A stretch of 64,000 nt of DNA from assembly GCA_026004735.1 (NCBI GenBank), contig BPJS01000001.1, positions 1,860,001 through 1,924,000 on the forward strand, read 5' to 3'. The notes under the pieces were generated by a model, which saw only the letters and a list, made by a program, of their open reading frames with translations, was not told the origin of the DNA and made no database searches. This document shows, piece by piece, positions 19,032 through 28,393 of the stretch; position 1 is the first letter of the stretch; every line of letters begins with the position of its first letter. The position numbers were made by a program, and so were the translations under genes. The stretch comes from Isosphaeraceae bacterium. GTDB lineage: Bacteria; Planctomycetota; Planctomycetia; Isosphaerales; Isosphaeraceae.

Positions 19032-19573
19032 CGAGCCTCCTTGCCATCCTGGGGCGGTCGCGAGGACGCCAGGCCGCGGCACGCGGCGCGAGCGCTCGTG
19101 GCCGCGGGGAGCGTCTCGCGGGAGAGGACCGGCCCGGAGCGAGGCCGGAAGACGCGAGAGCCTGGCCCGGAAATCCTTGGGCGTGCGGCTCTTTCAGGCG
19201 GGCCGGATTCTAGCCGGGTCGATGGACCCCGCCAAGTCCGGTTCGGCGCCCTTCGCAGGCTCGGTCCTACGCGACGATAGGGATATCGGAACCGGGACCG
19301 CCCGACGTTGAGGAATGTGCCAGCGGAACGGCCCATGGGGGAACCCGGGCGCTGGGGCGGGAGCGGACACGGGCGCGGTTATCCGGAGCGACGAGGGTGA
19401 GAGGACCTCGAATCGCCGACGATCCGAGCGACGGCGGCAACCGGGCTGAGCAGTCCAGCGGTTCGGGCGATTACGGCGGAACGACCAGGCTCGGAGGAGC
19501 GGGGGCTCGGGCAGGGCGGTTTGTCGGGTCGATTGGGGAAGAACCCCGTCGCTGAACGACGAACCGGTTCGAC
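19032..19573. other. Gene-free region upstream of rimI
   Basis: About 540 bases with no credible coding frame. The translations of the frames present are Arg/Gly/Pro-rich and lack ribosome sites. I recognise no tRNA, riboswitch or repeat. It lies between the end of the DUF1571 copy-2 gene and the start of rimI, both on the minus strand, and should contain the rimI promoter. Confidence 0.5.
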
Positions 19574-20512
19574 TCAGAAGCGGGCGAAATGGTAGGCGGG
19601 GTTGCCGGGATCGAAGTCGAGAGGCGAGAGGTCGGCGTTGAGGCGGAGGTCGGAGTAGGCGTAGTCTTCGAGGAGCTCAGGCTCGCCGGATTGGGGCCAA
19701 TCGAACGCCTCGAAACGCACGGGCAGACCGTGCTCGGCGTCGAAGGTGACGCGAACTTTGTGGTAGAGGTAGGTCGGGTCGTACTCGGGGTGGGTGCATT
19801 CGATGATGTGGGCGGGTCGTCCGTCGTGAGTCGACTCGCGTTCGATGGCGACCCGGGCCAACTCGGGAGTCATCTCAATGGGCCAGCGGTCGGCCAGTTG
19901 GGAGATGAGGAAGCCGATGCCGGCCTCGGTGATGGGATGGCGGTTTTCGCTCATGGCCATGCGAGAGCGTGGGTCGACGCGGAGGGTTCCGGTCAGCAGG
20001 CGGGCCAGACCGGCCTCGTGGACCAGGACCTTGCCATCGTGGCGGCCTTCGACCCAGATGGCCTCGCGTCCGGCGTTTGGCTCCCGGTAGCGGAGATAGA
20101 TGCTGAGTGGGCGGGTGGCGACCTTCATGTCCATGATCTGGGTGGTCAGTTCCCGACCAGGGGCGAGCCGTTCGCGTTTGGTGAACAGGCAGGTGTAGCT
20201 GTGGACTTGCTGGTAGCGTGCGACGGCACGTTCGACGGACTGCATGGCCTCGCGCATAAGAGCAGCCTGAGCGGCGTGCTCGGATGAGATGCCACCGGTC
20301 GAGGTTGGGGCGGAGAGGATCGTCGTGACCGAGGCGGTCCAGGTGGCGGCCGTCGAGGCCGGAGGGGCGACCGCCGGGGGGCTGTCCACGCGTTCGAGAT
20401 TTTCCCAGGCGATCCAGCGACCGACTCCGACCAGGCAGAGCGGCACAACCAGGCAGACGGCGGTGGACAGTGGGTTGCGTGCCAGGCCGGTGACGAGTCG
20501 TCGCATGGGCAT
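19574..20512 (-). CDS. DUF1571 family protein, membrane-anchored (copy 2)
   Basis: A 312-residue paralogue of the protein at 4473-5456. It has an N-terminal membrane anchor (about residues 15-35), then a Ser/Thr/Pro linker, then the DUF1571 domain. Matching segments include YTCLFTKRERLAPGR, the SMAMSENRHPITEAGIGFL equivalent, VRFEAFDWPQSGEPELLEDYAYSDL and the shared ending LDFDPGNPAYHFARF. GGAAGGA lies about eight bases before the ATG at 20512. Like copy 1, it is a lone gene flanked by long non-coding DNA. Likely periplasmic and possibly lipid- or envelope-related; function unknown. Confidence 0.8.
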   Translation of the reverse strand: MPMRRLVTGLARNPLSTAVCLVVPLCLVGVGRWIAWENLERVDSPPAVAPPASTAATWTASVTTILSAPTSTGGISSEHAAQAALMREAMQSVERAVARYQQVHSYTCLFTKRERLAPGRELTTQIMDMKVATRPLSIYLRYREPNAGREAIWVEGRHDGKVLVHEAGLARLLTGTLRVDPRSRMAMSENRHPITEAGIGFLISQLADRWPIEMTPELARVAIERESTHDGRPAHIIECTHPEYDPTYLYHKVRVTFDAEHGLPVRFEAFDWPQSGEPELLEDYAYSDLRLNADLSPLDFDPGNPAYHFARF

Positions 20513-20765
20513 GGGCTGATCCTTCCATCGGTCACGCCGATGGTCGTTGCGGGCCGAGACTCGGGGAAAGGAGGTCGGCGATCCAGGAAAAGCCAGTCCG
20601 CGAGCACGAAGCCGAAGCGAGGCCGGTGGATCCGCGGGGGTGCGGTGCGCGTGGGGGAACCTGCGACCCGACGCAACGACAGCGCGAGCATCTAGGCGCC
20701 GGCGTGGATCAAGCCCGACACTGGAATGATCCGTCTGAGACGCGAGGAAATTGAAGGAAAGTCGG

Positions 20766-21437
20766 ATGACGAACCGCGGCGCACGCTTCGAACCGATCGT
20801 ATCGGCAGGCTTTGACCAAAATGCCTATCTGGTCTGGCAGGAAGGGTCGGAAGGGGCGGTGGTCGTCGATCCGGGATTTGACACGGCCGAGATCGAGCGG
20901 CGGATCCGGGCGCACGGGGTGCGTGTGGAGCTGATTCTGAATACGCATGGGCATGCCGACCATATCGCGGGCAATGCGCGGATGAAGGCGGAGTATCCGG
21001 AAGCGCCTTTGGTCATCGGCCGCCACGAAGCGCATCTGCTGACGGATCCGGAGGCGAACCTGAGCCTAGGATTCGGCCTGGCGTTGCGAAGTCCGCCGGC
21101 GGATCGGCTGGTTGACGAGGGAGAGGTGCTGGAGGCGGCGGGCTTGCGGTTTCGGGTGCTGGAGATTCCTGGACACAGCCCCGGCTCGGTGGTTTACGTC
21201 GTGGACGATTTGGAGCCGGCGGTGGCCTTGGTCGGAGACGTGATCTTTGCTGGTTCGGTCGGGCGATGCGATTTTCCGGGAGGCGATCCGCGGCGGCTGA
21301 TCGCGGGAATCCGCGGCAAGCTGTTCGCGCTGCCGGACTCGACGCTGCTGTTGCCGGGACATGGTCCGGCGACGACGGTCGGCGCGGAGCGGCGGTCGAA
21401 TCCGTTTGTAGGGGATTCGGCCAGCGAGCGGTTTTAG
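20766..21437 (+). CDS. MBL-fold hydrolase (glyoxalase II-like)
   Basis: A 223-residue metallo-beta-lactamase-fold hydrolase of the GloB-like group, cytoplasmic. The metal-binding set is complete: THGHADH at about residues 61-67, GHSPGS with the next His, GDVIFAGSVGR with the bridging Asp, and LLPGHGP with the last His. The length fits the short form lacking the full glyoxalase II C-terminal helical domain, so the substrate may be a different thioester or sulfur compound. The ATG at 20766 follows GAAGGAAAG. It is divergent from the DUF1571 copy and stands alone. Confidence 0.88.
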   Translation: MTNRGARFEPIVSAGFDQNAYLVWQEGSEGAVVVDPGFDTAEIERRIRAHGVRVELILNTHGHADHIAGNARMKAEYPEAPLVIGRHEAHLLTDPEANLSLGFGLALRSPPADRLVDEGEVLEAAGLRFRVLEIPGHSPGSVVYVVDDLEPAVALVGDVIFAGSVGRCDFPGGDPRRLIAGIRGKLFALPDSTLLLPGHGPATTVGAERRSNPFVGDSASERF

Positions 21438-21517
21438 TGGAAGTCAGGCCGGGGAGTCGTCGGAAATGGGTCGCCGCCGTCGAGGCGTGATGGGCTCACC
21501 CAAACGAGCGAGACGGG

Positions 21518-22258
21518 CTAAGCTGGCGGCAAATCCGGTGCGGAGCTGAGCTGCTTACGTTCGTGGAGGAAGGCGCGACACTCGCGTGCGGTCAGCAAGA
21601 CCAGGAGCGTGGTCGCGAAGCAGGAAACGGCGCGGGTCAGGGAAAAGAAGAACCATTGGAGCAGGAACACGGCCCAGAGGCGTCGGGGCAACAAGACGGG
21701 CCGACCGAAGCCGAGGCCGAAGCTGCCGACGATCAGGAAGAGCCAGGCGGCGATTCCCAGAAGAATCAGGGTGCGGACGATCTGTCGGAGCCGTCCGGCC
21801 TCGGCGTGGCCGAGGTGCTCTGCGACGCGGCCGGCCAGGTCGACCAGGATCAGCATCCAGGCCCAGCGGAACGCGAGCGAGAGCTGGAGTCGGAACCAGG
21901 GCCAGGGGGCCTCGGTCTCGAACAGACCGAGCCGGTGGCCGTGGCGGATCGCCCAGAGAACAACGCCCACGGCAGCCAGCACGAGCAATATTGTGGTGCG
22001 TTCGCGCCAGTAAGGGGTAGGCCAACGACCGACCAGGGCCAGAGTTCCCAGCAGGCCGAACCAGGCGACGCCGGTGCTGGCCCACCAGAGCCACTGCTCG
22101 GATTCGAAGAGCTGGCCGAGCGCTTGGTCGTCGGTCACCATCATCACGGTGTGGCCGGCGGCGTCGAATGCCATCAAGCCGCAGGCCAGAGCCGCCAAGA
22201 GAAACCCGATGCGAGCCAGGCGGTAACGAGACTCCAGGGGTTCGGCTTCGATTTCCAT
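21518..22258 (-). CDS. Polytopic inner-membrane protein, unknown function
   Basis: A 246-residue protein with about six transmembrane helices (roughly residues 15-36, 54-74, 86-106, 123-142, 160-182 and 193-225). Short polar loops separate them, and a charged C-terminal tail (ECRAFLHERKQL) ends the protein. Several aromatic-rich helices (QWLWWASTGVAWFG, FLLQWFFFSLTRAV) stand out. No family is recognised. The start at 22258 (MEIEAEP) sits directly before the first helix region; a longer frame to 22777 would add about 170 disordered residues overlapping the divergent phosphatase gene and is rejected. Confidence 0.7.
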   Translation of the reverse strand: MEIEAEPLESRYRLARIGFLLAALACGLMAFDAAGHTVMMVTDDQALGQLFESEQWLWWASTGVAWFGLLGTLALVGRWPTPYWRERTTILLVLAAVGVVLWAIRHGHRLGLFETEAPWPWFRLQLSLAFRWAWMLILVDLAGRVAEHLGHAEAGRLRQIVRTLILLGIAAWLFLIVGSFGLGFGRPVLLPRRLWAVFLLQWFFFSLTRAVSCFATTLLVLLTARECRAFLHERKQLSSAPDLPPA

Positions 22259-22350
22259 CGTGCGGGTCGGATACGTTGGAGGAAAGCGGATCGAAACGAT
22301 TGTAGACCAGGCGGCCGGCTGGGGAACACGGTTGCGAGGGCCGAGAGCAG

Positions 22351-23052
22351 GTGAGGTGGATCGTGGAGGTTTGGGGCATGGCCGACCTTCATCTGGGTGG
22401 AGTGTCCGGATCGGGTCGGGCGCGGTTTGGGAAGGGTTGGGGGGATCACCGGGAGCGGATTGAGGAAAACTGGCGGGCGCTTGTCCGTCCTGGGGACCTG
22501 GTGTTGATGCCCGGCGACGTGTCCTCAGCGCGATCGCACCGGGAGGTCCAGCCAGACCTGGCATGGCTGGATCGGCTGCCTGGATGGAAGGTGCTCTCGA
22601 GAGGGAACCACGACCGGTGGTGGAATCGGGTCGAGGCGGTTCGGCCGATGTTGCGGCGGAGTCAGCGCGCGGTAGACGGGGACGCGGTCGAGGTGGGTGG
22701 AATGGTTGTCTGCGGCACGCTGGGGGTGCCACCACGGTGCTCGGATCCCGCGGAGGAGGCGCGGCAGTTGGCGGCACTGGACCGGGCTTTGGCCGAGGCG
22801 GACCGGCTCCGCACGGCGGGCAGCCCGGTTTTTGTGCTCTGGCATTATCCGCCGTTTGACCGGAATCGGGAGCCGGGGCCGGTGGTGGACCGGCTGGAGT
22901 CGGCAGGTGTTGCGGCTTGTGTTTATGGGCACGTCCACCGCCGGTCGGACTGGTCGCTCCAGGTCCAGGGGGTGGTGGGGCGGGTGCGGTATGCGTGCGT
23001 GGCGGCCGACGCGATCGGGTTCCGGCCGTTACGAATTGGGGACTGGGCCTGA
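22351..23052 (+). CDS. Predicted metallophosphoesterase
   Basis: A 233-residue calcineurin-like phosphoesterase. The metal ligand motifs appear in order: ADLHLGG (DxH), MPGDVS (GD), SRGNHDRWW (GNHD), a later histidine in LWHYPPFD, and YGHVHRR (GHxH). The whole chain is one domain, close to the length of the predicted phosphohydrolases of the COG1768 kind; the substrate is unknown. The frame opens with a GTG at 22351 and a second GTG at 22363; ribosome sites do not decide between them. It is divergent from the polytopic membrane protein, 92 bases away. Confidence 0.85.
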   Translation: MRWIVEVWGMADLHLGGVSGSGRARFGKGWGDHRERIEENWRALVRPGDLVLMPGDVSSARSHREVQPDLAWLDRLPGWKVLSRGNHDRWWNRVEAVRPMLRRSQRAVDGDAVEVGGMVVCGTLGVPPRCSDPAEEARQLAALDRALAEADRLRTAGSPVFVLWHYPPFDRNREPGPVVDRLESAGVAACVYGHVHRRSDWSLQVQGVVGRVRYACVAADAIGFRPLRIGDWA

Positions 23053-23082
23053 GGAGGCCGCAACGCGGGTGGAGAAGCGGGC

Positions 23083-24399
23083 CTAGGGCCGCGGCCGGGC
23101 GCCGCGGAGCCAGGCCTCGATGGCGGGGTAAACCTCGGCGCGGGAGTTGAGGCCGACCAGAACGTCATTGTGGCCGGCGTCGACCCGGAAGCCCATGGCC
23201 CGGCCGAAGATGAGCAGGGTTTTATCGGTTGAGCCGACATGGTTGAACAGATACTGCTGCACGAGGGGGGGAGCGAACTGGTCGTCGGAGCCGGCGGTGA
23301 TCAGGATGGGGACGGTGACGTTGCCGAGGGCGCGGGCGTAGTTGAACTGCTTCGAGGCATCGAGCAATTCGCCGCCGAGGCCGAGGGTCATGTACTGCTG
23401 CATGACGCCGAGGGCGGGGATGTCGGTGGCCCAGGTGCCCAGGGCGTTGTAGATCTGGGGTGAGACGTTGCGCTGATTGAAGAACATGTTGTGGACGGAG
23501 GTGCGGGTTTCGGCGGCGAGGCGGTCGGGATCGAGCTGACCGGTGAGCAGTTGGGTCCGGGTCTCGATCATTTCGCGGAGGAATTGGACGGCGAGCTGGC
23601 CGTTGGGCATTGTGACCTGGCTGCCGACGGTGACGAGTTTTCCGATGCCGGGGTTGCCGTGGCGAGCCAGGTGGGCCAGAGCGACGATGCCGCCCATCGA
23701 GTGGCCGATCCAGGTGACCTGGGCGGCGCCGGTTTCACGGCGGACCATGCGGACGAACGCCGGGACGTCGTAGGCGATGTGGTGATCGAGCGTCCAGTTG
23801 GAGAATTTGGGGTCGATGGTGGCAAAGCCGGTGGGGGTGAGTTTGTTGCGTGAGAGGCGGCGGACGGCCTCGCCGATAGCCAGTTCGGGAGCCTGAGCGA
23901 GTTTGGCGACCCATTTGGTGCTATCGCCCGAGCCGCGGAGGTCGGCGACCCAGACGTCGTAGCCGGCGGCGGTCAGGTAGTCGACGAGACTGCAGGCGGG
24001 GTCGAGGGTCCAGAACTGGGCGTTGTAGCTCAGGCCGTGGCAGAGGATCACGGGGAGGGCGTCGGGGCGGGGCGTGGTCCGTGGACGGAAGCGATGGGCG
24101 ACCAGGACCCAGCCGTCGCGGGTCTTGACGGTGTAAGGTTCAGCCTGAGGGGCCGCGGCAGCGAGGCGGGGGGCTGGAGTTGCGGGCGGCTGCGGGGCGG
24201 ACGGTGGCGTGGCGGGTTGAGAAGGTGGGGCGGGGGCGGGGGTGGTCGGCGGACGCCCGACGACTTCGTCCAAAGTTTCGCGCGCAACTTTGCGTGCGGC
24301 ACCTTCGAGGATCCGGCCCAGGCTTTGGGCGGGGAGCGAAGGAGTCTGACAGAGGACCAGGCCGAGGGCAAGGGTTAGGATGTTGCCGGGGCGTGGCAT
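23083..24399 (-). CDS. Secreted alpha/beta hydrolase
   Basis: A 438-residue exported serine hydrolase. The ATG at 24399 gives a signal peptide (MPRPGNILTLALGLVLCQTPSLPAQ). Then come a short helical segment, a Pro/Ala-rich linker at about 50-85, and an alpha/beta-hydrolase domain. Key features are VILCHGLSYNAQFW (oxyanion HG), the nucleophile elbow IGHSMGG (GxSxG), ITAGSDDQFAPP (acid region) and RVDAGHNDVLVG (catalytic His). The lid region is large, as in lipases and polyester-active hydrolases. A longer reading frame to 24903 is a shadow of the neighbouring isomerase gene. Confidence 0.88.
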   Translation of the reverse strand: MPRPGNILTLALGLVLCQTPSLPAQSLGRILEGAARKVARETLDEVVGRPPTTPAPAPPSQPATPPSAPQPPATPAPRLAAAAPQAEPYTVKTRDGWVLVAHRFRPRTTPRPDALPVILCHGLSYNAQFWTLDPACSLVDYLTAAGYDVWVADLRGSGDSTKWVAKLAQAPELAIGEAVRRLSRNKLTPTGFATIDPKFSNWTLDHHIAYDVPAFVRMVRRETGAAQVTWIGHSMGGIVALAHLARHGNPGIGKLVTVGSQVTMPNGQLAVQFLREMIETRTQLLTGQLDPDRLAAETRTSVHNMFFNQRNVSPQIYNALGTWATDIPALGVMQQYMTLGLGGELLDASKQFNYARALGNVTVPILITAGSDDQFAPPLVQQYLFNHVGSTDKTLLIFGRAMGFRVDAGHNDVLVGLNSRAEVYPAIEAWLRGARPRP

Positions 24400-24520
24400 G
24401 GCGTCGTGCTCCTCGAGGATGCGGGAGGTCGCCGAGGAGATAGCCGATTTGGCCGAATCGCACCAGCCCGGAAGCGACAAGCGGCGTCTGGCGCGTCGGC
24501 GGGGCGCGGGGGCGGGCTGT

Positions 24521-25459
24521 TCACAGCTCGGGCCAGACGGTTTGGAGGGCGTCGCGAAGGAGCTGGGCTTGGTGGCGGGGGGGCAGACCGGCCAGGCTGC
24601 GGCAACCAGGCATCGGTTCGGGCGAGACCGGGCCGCGATAGCCGGCTTCGGCGAGGCGTTTGAGAACAAGGCGGTTGGGGACCGGGCCGTGATGGCTGGG
24701 TAGGCCGCGGTCGTCATCGCGGATGGCGGAGCGCGGGCCGTCGAAATCGGGCGGGAGGTTGGCGACGTGGACCCAGGCGATCGCCTCGGGACCCCAGGCC
24801 AGGGCGTGTTCGATCGGTTCGTCGGCCGCGTAGAGGTGGAAGGTGTCGCAGAGCAGGCCGACCGCGTGGCCGCGCGGGGCGTCGACGAGGTGGTTGAGGG
24901 CACTCACGAGCCAGGCCAGACGGGGGTCGTCGAGCCGGTGGATGAACGTGGCGCGGCGACCGAGGCGGAACGACGGCACACCGATGACTTCGAGCGCGAG
25001 TCTCAGGCCGTGGCGATGGAGGATGCGGACGATCGGGGACAGGAGGGCCAGATGAAGCCGGAGCAGTCCGTCGGGATCGAGATCGTTGGGCGGACGCATC
25101 GGGGGGCGGGCCGCGCAGGCGCAGGCCAGGGCGTGATCGTCGGCGGCCGGGAGGAGCCAGGTGCTGGCCGTGAGCAGTCCCAGCGTCTGGGCGAACTCGG
25201 CCAGGTACGGCAGTCGGGAGATTTGATCCTGGATGCGGTTGGGATCGAGGCTGCGCCAATCGACCGGCAGGGGGAAGCCGCCAGCGCGGAGGCCGAGGCT
25301 GTCGAGCTGGCGGCGTAGATCGGGGGCCGACGCGCCTTGGTCGTGGAGGTCGCGAACGGCCAGATCGACGGCGGAGAAGCGGGCGGCGGCGGCGAGGGCG
25401 ATCTGGTCGTGGGCGGGCAGGCTCCAGCCGAGGGCGCGAGGATAAAGACTTGGAAACAT
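24521..25459 (-). CDS. Sugar phosphate isomerase/epimerase (TIM barrel)
   Basis: A 312-residue protein of the xylose-isomerase-like AP-endonuclease-2 superfamily. The barrel's metal-binding pattern is visible: LALEVIG (Glu), LLCDTFHLYAADEP (Asp and His), WVHVANLP (His) and PVSPEPMPGC (Glu). This is like hydroxypyruvate isomerase and sugar epimerases. The start MFPSLYPRALGWSLPAH at 25459 matches family N-termini, whereas the extension to 25621 is basic and low-complexity. Substrate unknown. It is divergent from the glycosidase-like gene at 25616, and a joint role in sugar use is possible but not shown. Confidence 0.83.
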   Translation of the reverse strand: MFPSLYPRALGWSLPAHDQIALAAAARFSAVDLAVRDLHDQGASAPDLRRQLDSLGLRAGGFPLPVDWRSLDPNRIQDQISRLPYLAEFAQTLGLLTASTWLLPAADDHALACACAARPPMRPPNDLDPDGLLRLHLALLSPIVRILHRHGLRLALEVIGVPSFRLGRRATFIHRLDDPRLAWLVSALNHLVDAPRGHAVGLLCDTFHLYAADEPIEHALAWGPEAIAWVHVANLPPDFDGPRSAIRDDDRGLPSHHGPVPNRLVLKRLAEAGYRGPVSPEPMPGCRSLAGLPPRHQAQLLRDALQTVWPEL

Positions 25460-25615
25460 GGACGCGGCGGGTGGCGGGGTTGGGAGGGTCGGCGGGCCGA
25501 GTAGGCCTTGTAAGGCGGATCGAATCTTACGGACAATACGGTTAAACGGACTGAGTCCCGAACCCAGTCCGAGGATACCGCCTAAGGGCCGAGGAGCGGA
25601 GGCGGCGGCCAGCCC

Positions 25616-28393
25616 ATGCAAGCGACCTGGATCGAGTCACCGGCGCGGGGGCGTCAGGGTGGCCCCGTACGAGCGGGGATGTGGTCGACCGTTGTGATCG
25701 GGACGCATCCAATCGAGGCCGATCAGGAGGTGTGGCTGGAGCTGAACGTCGACGACGTTCCGCTGGGACGGCTGCCGGCCTACTGGCTGGAGAACAAGGG
25801 GGTCAACAGTCTCTGGCATGTACCGATTCCGCCGCAGGATGTGGAGCGTCGGCTGCGATACCGGTCGGTGGCGGCGCGGCGTGGTGAGGCGGAGGTGCAC
25901 AGCCCCTACCAGGAGGTGGTGGTTCGGCCCAACCTGCCGGAGGTGCGGGAGTCGACGCGGGCGATTGGCGGTTCGCTGGAGGGCCTTGTGGGCAATCGGC
26001 GGATGACGGCCAAGGTGGATTCGCGGGGATCGACGTTCGACATATTCTTTCCGACGGTCGGGATGCACCGAGAGGTGCGTCCGGCCGAGGGGGAGCGGTT
26101 GGCGTCGCGGTGCCACTTCCGGGCAGTGGCTGGGGGTCTGGGACTGGAGCGGCGGTTGGACTGGTTTGAGGATCGGCTGGCGTGGGAGGCGCGGCAGTCG
26201 TACGAGCGGGGCACGAATCTGCTGCGAACCGACCTGGAGTGGAGGCATGGACCGATCGCCGTGCGAATCCTCGATTTTCTGGCGATGGGACCGAGTTTCC
26301 CGCGGACCGATGGGGGGACGATTTCGACGGGCCAGTATCTGAAGCGGTTTCGGATCGTAAACCGGGGCGAGGAGCCGCGACGGGCCATTTTTGGGTTATA
26401 TGTTCATGCGGAGGTCAATGGTGGGATTGGCGATCCGGGGTTGAGCTGGGATGACGAGTCGCGGGTTTTGCTGGCATTCAACCGGGGTCATGGTCATGTG
26501 AACCGCAAGCTGGCGCGGGATGCGACGGTGGAGTTTGGGATTGCGTTGGATGAGCGGGGGGAAGTGCGGTGCGAAATTGTGGGGCCGAATGAAGCGGTGT
26601 TGCTGCGATGGGTGGAGCTGGCGGCTGGGGGTTCGGTGGATCTGGATGTGCTGATTAGTGGGGCGTATACGGGGTGGCGGGGGGATCGGGGAACCTTTGC
26701 GCACTGGCTGAGGCCGGCGTTGGCGTGGTTTCGGTCGGGGCGGGTCGACGACTTGGAGTCGGAGGCGCGGGCTGGGTGGGCTGGCTTTCTGGAGCCGGTT
26801 CCGCGGGTGGTGGACTCGGGGGTGGGGGCGGGGTATGGGGAGGTCTTGGAGCGGTCGGTGCTGGCGGCGGGGTTGCATGTGGATGCGCACTGGGGCTCGA
26901 TCGCGGGCGGTTATGACCGGGGGTTGAATGCGTACTGCTGGCCGCGTAAGGCGTTGCTGACGGCGGCGGCGTTGGGGCGTTGTGGGCATCTGGAGGTAGG
27001 GCGGCGGTTGTTTGAGTGGCTGGCGGAGGTTCGGCGGCACAATCGGGCGTTTCAGTTTTGGTTTCAGAAGTACACGATGGACGGCTACCCGGAGTGGGAG
27101 ACGCCGGCCGTGGATCAGACGGCGATGGTGCCTTGGGCGGTTTGGAGGCATTGGAGCCGGGCTGGGGACCGGGGATTGCTGGAGGTGATGTGGCCGGCAG
27201 TGGAGGCGGCGGCGGATGCGATTTTGGGCCAAGGTCGGCATCCGGGGTTGCGGTGGATTGAGGAGTTATCGTTGGTCAGTTCGGCGGGGATCTGGACCAA
27301 CCGGTTCGGGGCGTTCTTGTATTCGAACGCGGCGGTGGTGGCGGGGTTGCGGGCCGCGGTCCGGATCGGGCGGGTGTTGGACCGGACGGAGCGGCTGGAG
27401 ATTTGGTCGCGTGCGGCGGAGCGGATTTGGGATGTGGGGATTTTGGGGGAGGCGCGGAAGGATGGGTCTGGACCCGGGCTGTTCGACCCGGAGCGTGGTC
27501 ATTTTCTGGAAGGCCGTCGGATATGTCGGCTGCGGGGGATGTGGAGCGACCGGAAGGAGGATCTGGTCGAACGTTCGACGGCTGTGGATATGAGCATGTT
27601 GGGGCTGACGGTTCCGTTTGGCCTTCTGGGGGCGGCGGACTCGCGGATTCGGCGGACAGCGCGGGAGCTGCTCGCGCGGAATGCGTTGAGGGATGATGCC
27701 AATGCGTTTGCGATGTGGCGGCCGGATCCGCGTGTGAATGATGTGGGAGTTTCACCAGGAGAAGCGTATCAGCATGATTCGATGAGTCTGGCGACGCTCT
27801 GGATGGCGCGGTATTTGTTTGAGCTGGCGCGGGAGACGGGGGAGGTCGAACCGCTGGTGCGGGGCCTGGGGTTGCTGGATGAGGTGATTGCGCGGCGGGG
27901 TCCGTTGGGGTTGTCGGTGGCGGCGGGCCGATCGGGAGTGCGTCGGGCTGAGGCGGTGGTGACGGCGGGGGTTTGGGAATTGCATGCGATGCAGATCGAC
28001 TCGATTCTAGATTTGCACGGAATGGAGCACGATGTGACCGAGGGGGTGATCCGGCTGGCGCCGATGTTGCCGCCGGGCCGGGAGTCGATGGGGCTGGAGC
28101 AGGCGTTGTTGGTGGGGAAGGTCCGGTATCAGTTGACCCGGGGGCGGGATGGGCACCCGAGCCGGCTGGAGTTTGAGAGTTGGTTGCGGGGGCCAGCGCG
28201 GTTGGAGGCGGAGGTCTGGTGGCCCGGGTTAGGGGATCTGCAGGGGGTCGAGGTGCCGGAAGGTTTGCCGCGTCCGAGTTATGATCCGGTCTTGAAGCGT
28301 CTGAGCTGGAGGCTGAGGTTGCCGGAGGGTCATTTTGCCGGGCGGTGGCAGTGGCCGACGGGGGTTGAGGCGTTGTCAGGTCGACAGGGGTAG
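25616..28393 (+). CDS. Large (alpha/alpha)6-barrel glycosidase-like protein
   Basis: A 925-residue protein without a signal peptide. The first 100 residues look like an N-terminal beta-sandwich, as in starch-active enzymes (THPIEADQEVWLELNVDD, NSLWHVPIPPQDVERRLRYR). A second beta-rich region follows (about 120-370). Residues about 400-800 form the helical six-hairpin barrel (GLNAYCWPRKALLTAAALG, AVDQTAMVPWAVWRHW, GAFLYSNAAVVAGLRAAV), and the tail is beta-rich. The closest match in mind is GH15 glucoamylase-like, but the position where GH15 has its paired acidic residues reads SLVSSAGIWTN. The substrate and even activity are therefore open. Two starts exist (25616 and 25679). It overlaps the convergent gene by 18 bases. 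Confidence 0.7.
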   Translation: MQATWIESPARGRQGGPVRAGMWSTVVIGTHPIEADQEVWLELNVDDVPLGRLPAYWLENKGVNSLWHVPIPPQDVERRLRYRSVAARRGEAEVHSPYQEVVVRPNLPEVRESTRAIGGSLEGLVGNRRMTAKVDSRGSTFDIFFPTVGMHREVRPAEGERLASRCHFRAVAGGLGLERRLDWFEDRLAWEARQSYERGTNLLRTDLEWRHGPIAVRILDFLAMGPSFPRTDGGTISTGQYLKRFRIVNRGEEPRRAIFGLYVHAEVNGGIGDPGLSWDDESRVLLAFNRGHGHVNRKLARDATVEFGIALDERGEVRCEIVGPNEAVLLRWVELAAGGSVDLDVLISGAYTGWRGDRGTFAHWLRPALAWFRSGRVDDLESEARAGWAGFLEPVPRVVDSGVGAGYGEVLERSVLAAGLHVDAHWGSIAGGYDRGLNAYCWPRKALLTAAALGRCGHLEVGRRLFEWLAEVRRHNRAFQFWFQKYTMDGYPEWETPAVDQTAMVPWAVWRHWSRAGDRGLLEVMWPAVEAAADAILGQGRHPGLRWIEELSLVSSAGIWTNRFGAFLYSNAAVVAGLRAAVRIGRVLDRTERLEIWSRAAERIWDVGILGEARKDGSGPGLFDPERGHFLEGRRICRLRGMWSDRKEDLVERSTAVDMSMLGLTVPFGLLGAADSRIRRTARELLARNALRDDANAFAMWRPDPRVNDVGVSPGEAYQHDSMSLATLWMARYLFELARETGEVEPLVRGLGLLDEVIARRGPLGLSVAAGRSGVRRAEAVVTAGVWELHAMQIDSILDLHGMEHDVTEGVIRLAPMLPPGRESMGLEQALLVGKVRYQLTRGRDGHPSRLEFESWLRGPARLEAEVWWPGLGDLQGVEVPEGLPRPSYDPVLKRLSWRLRLPEGHFAGRWQWPTGVEALSGRQG

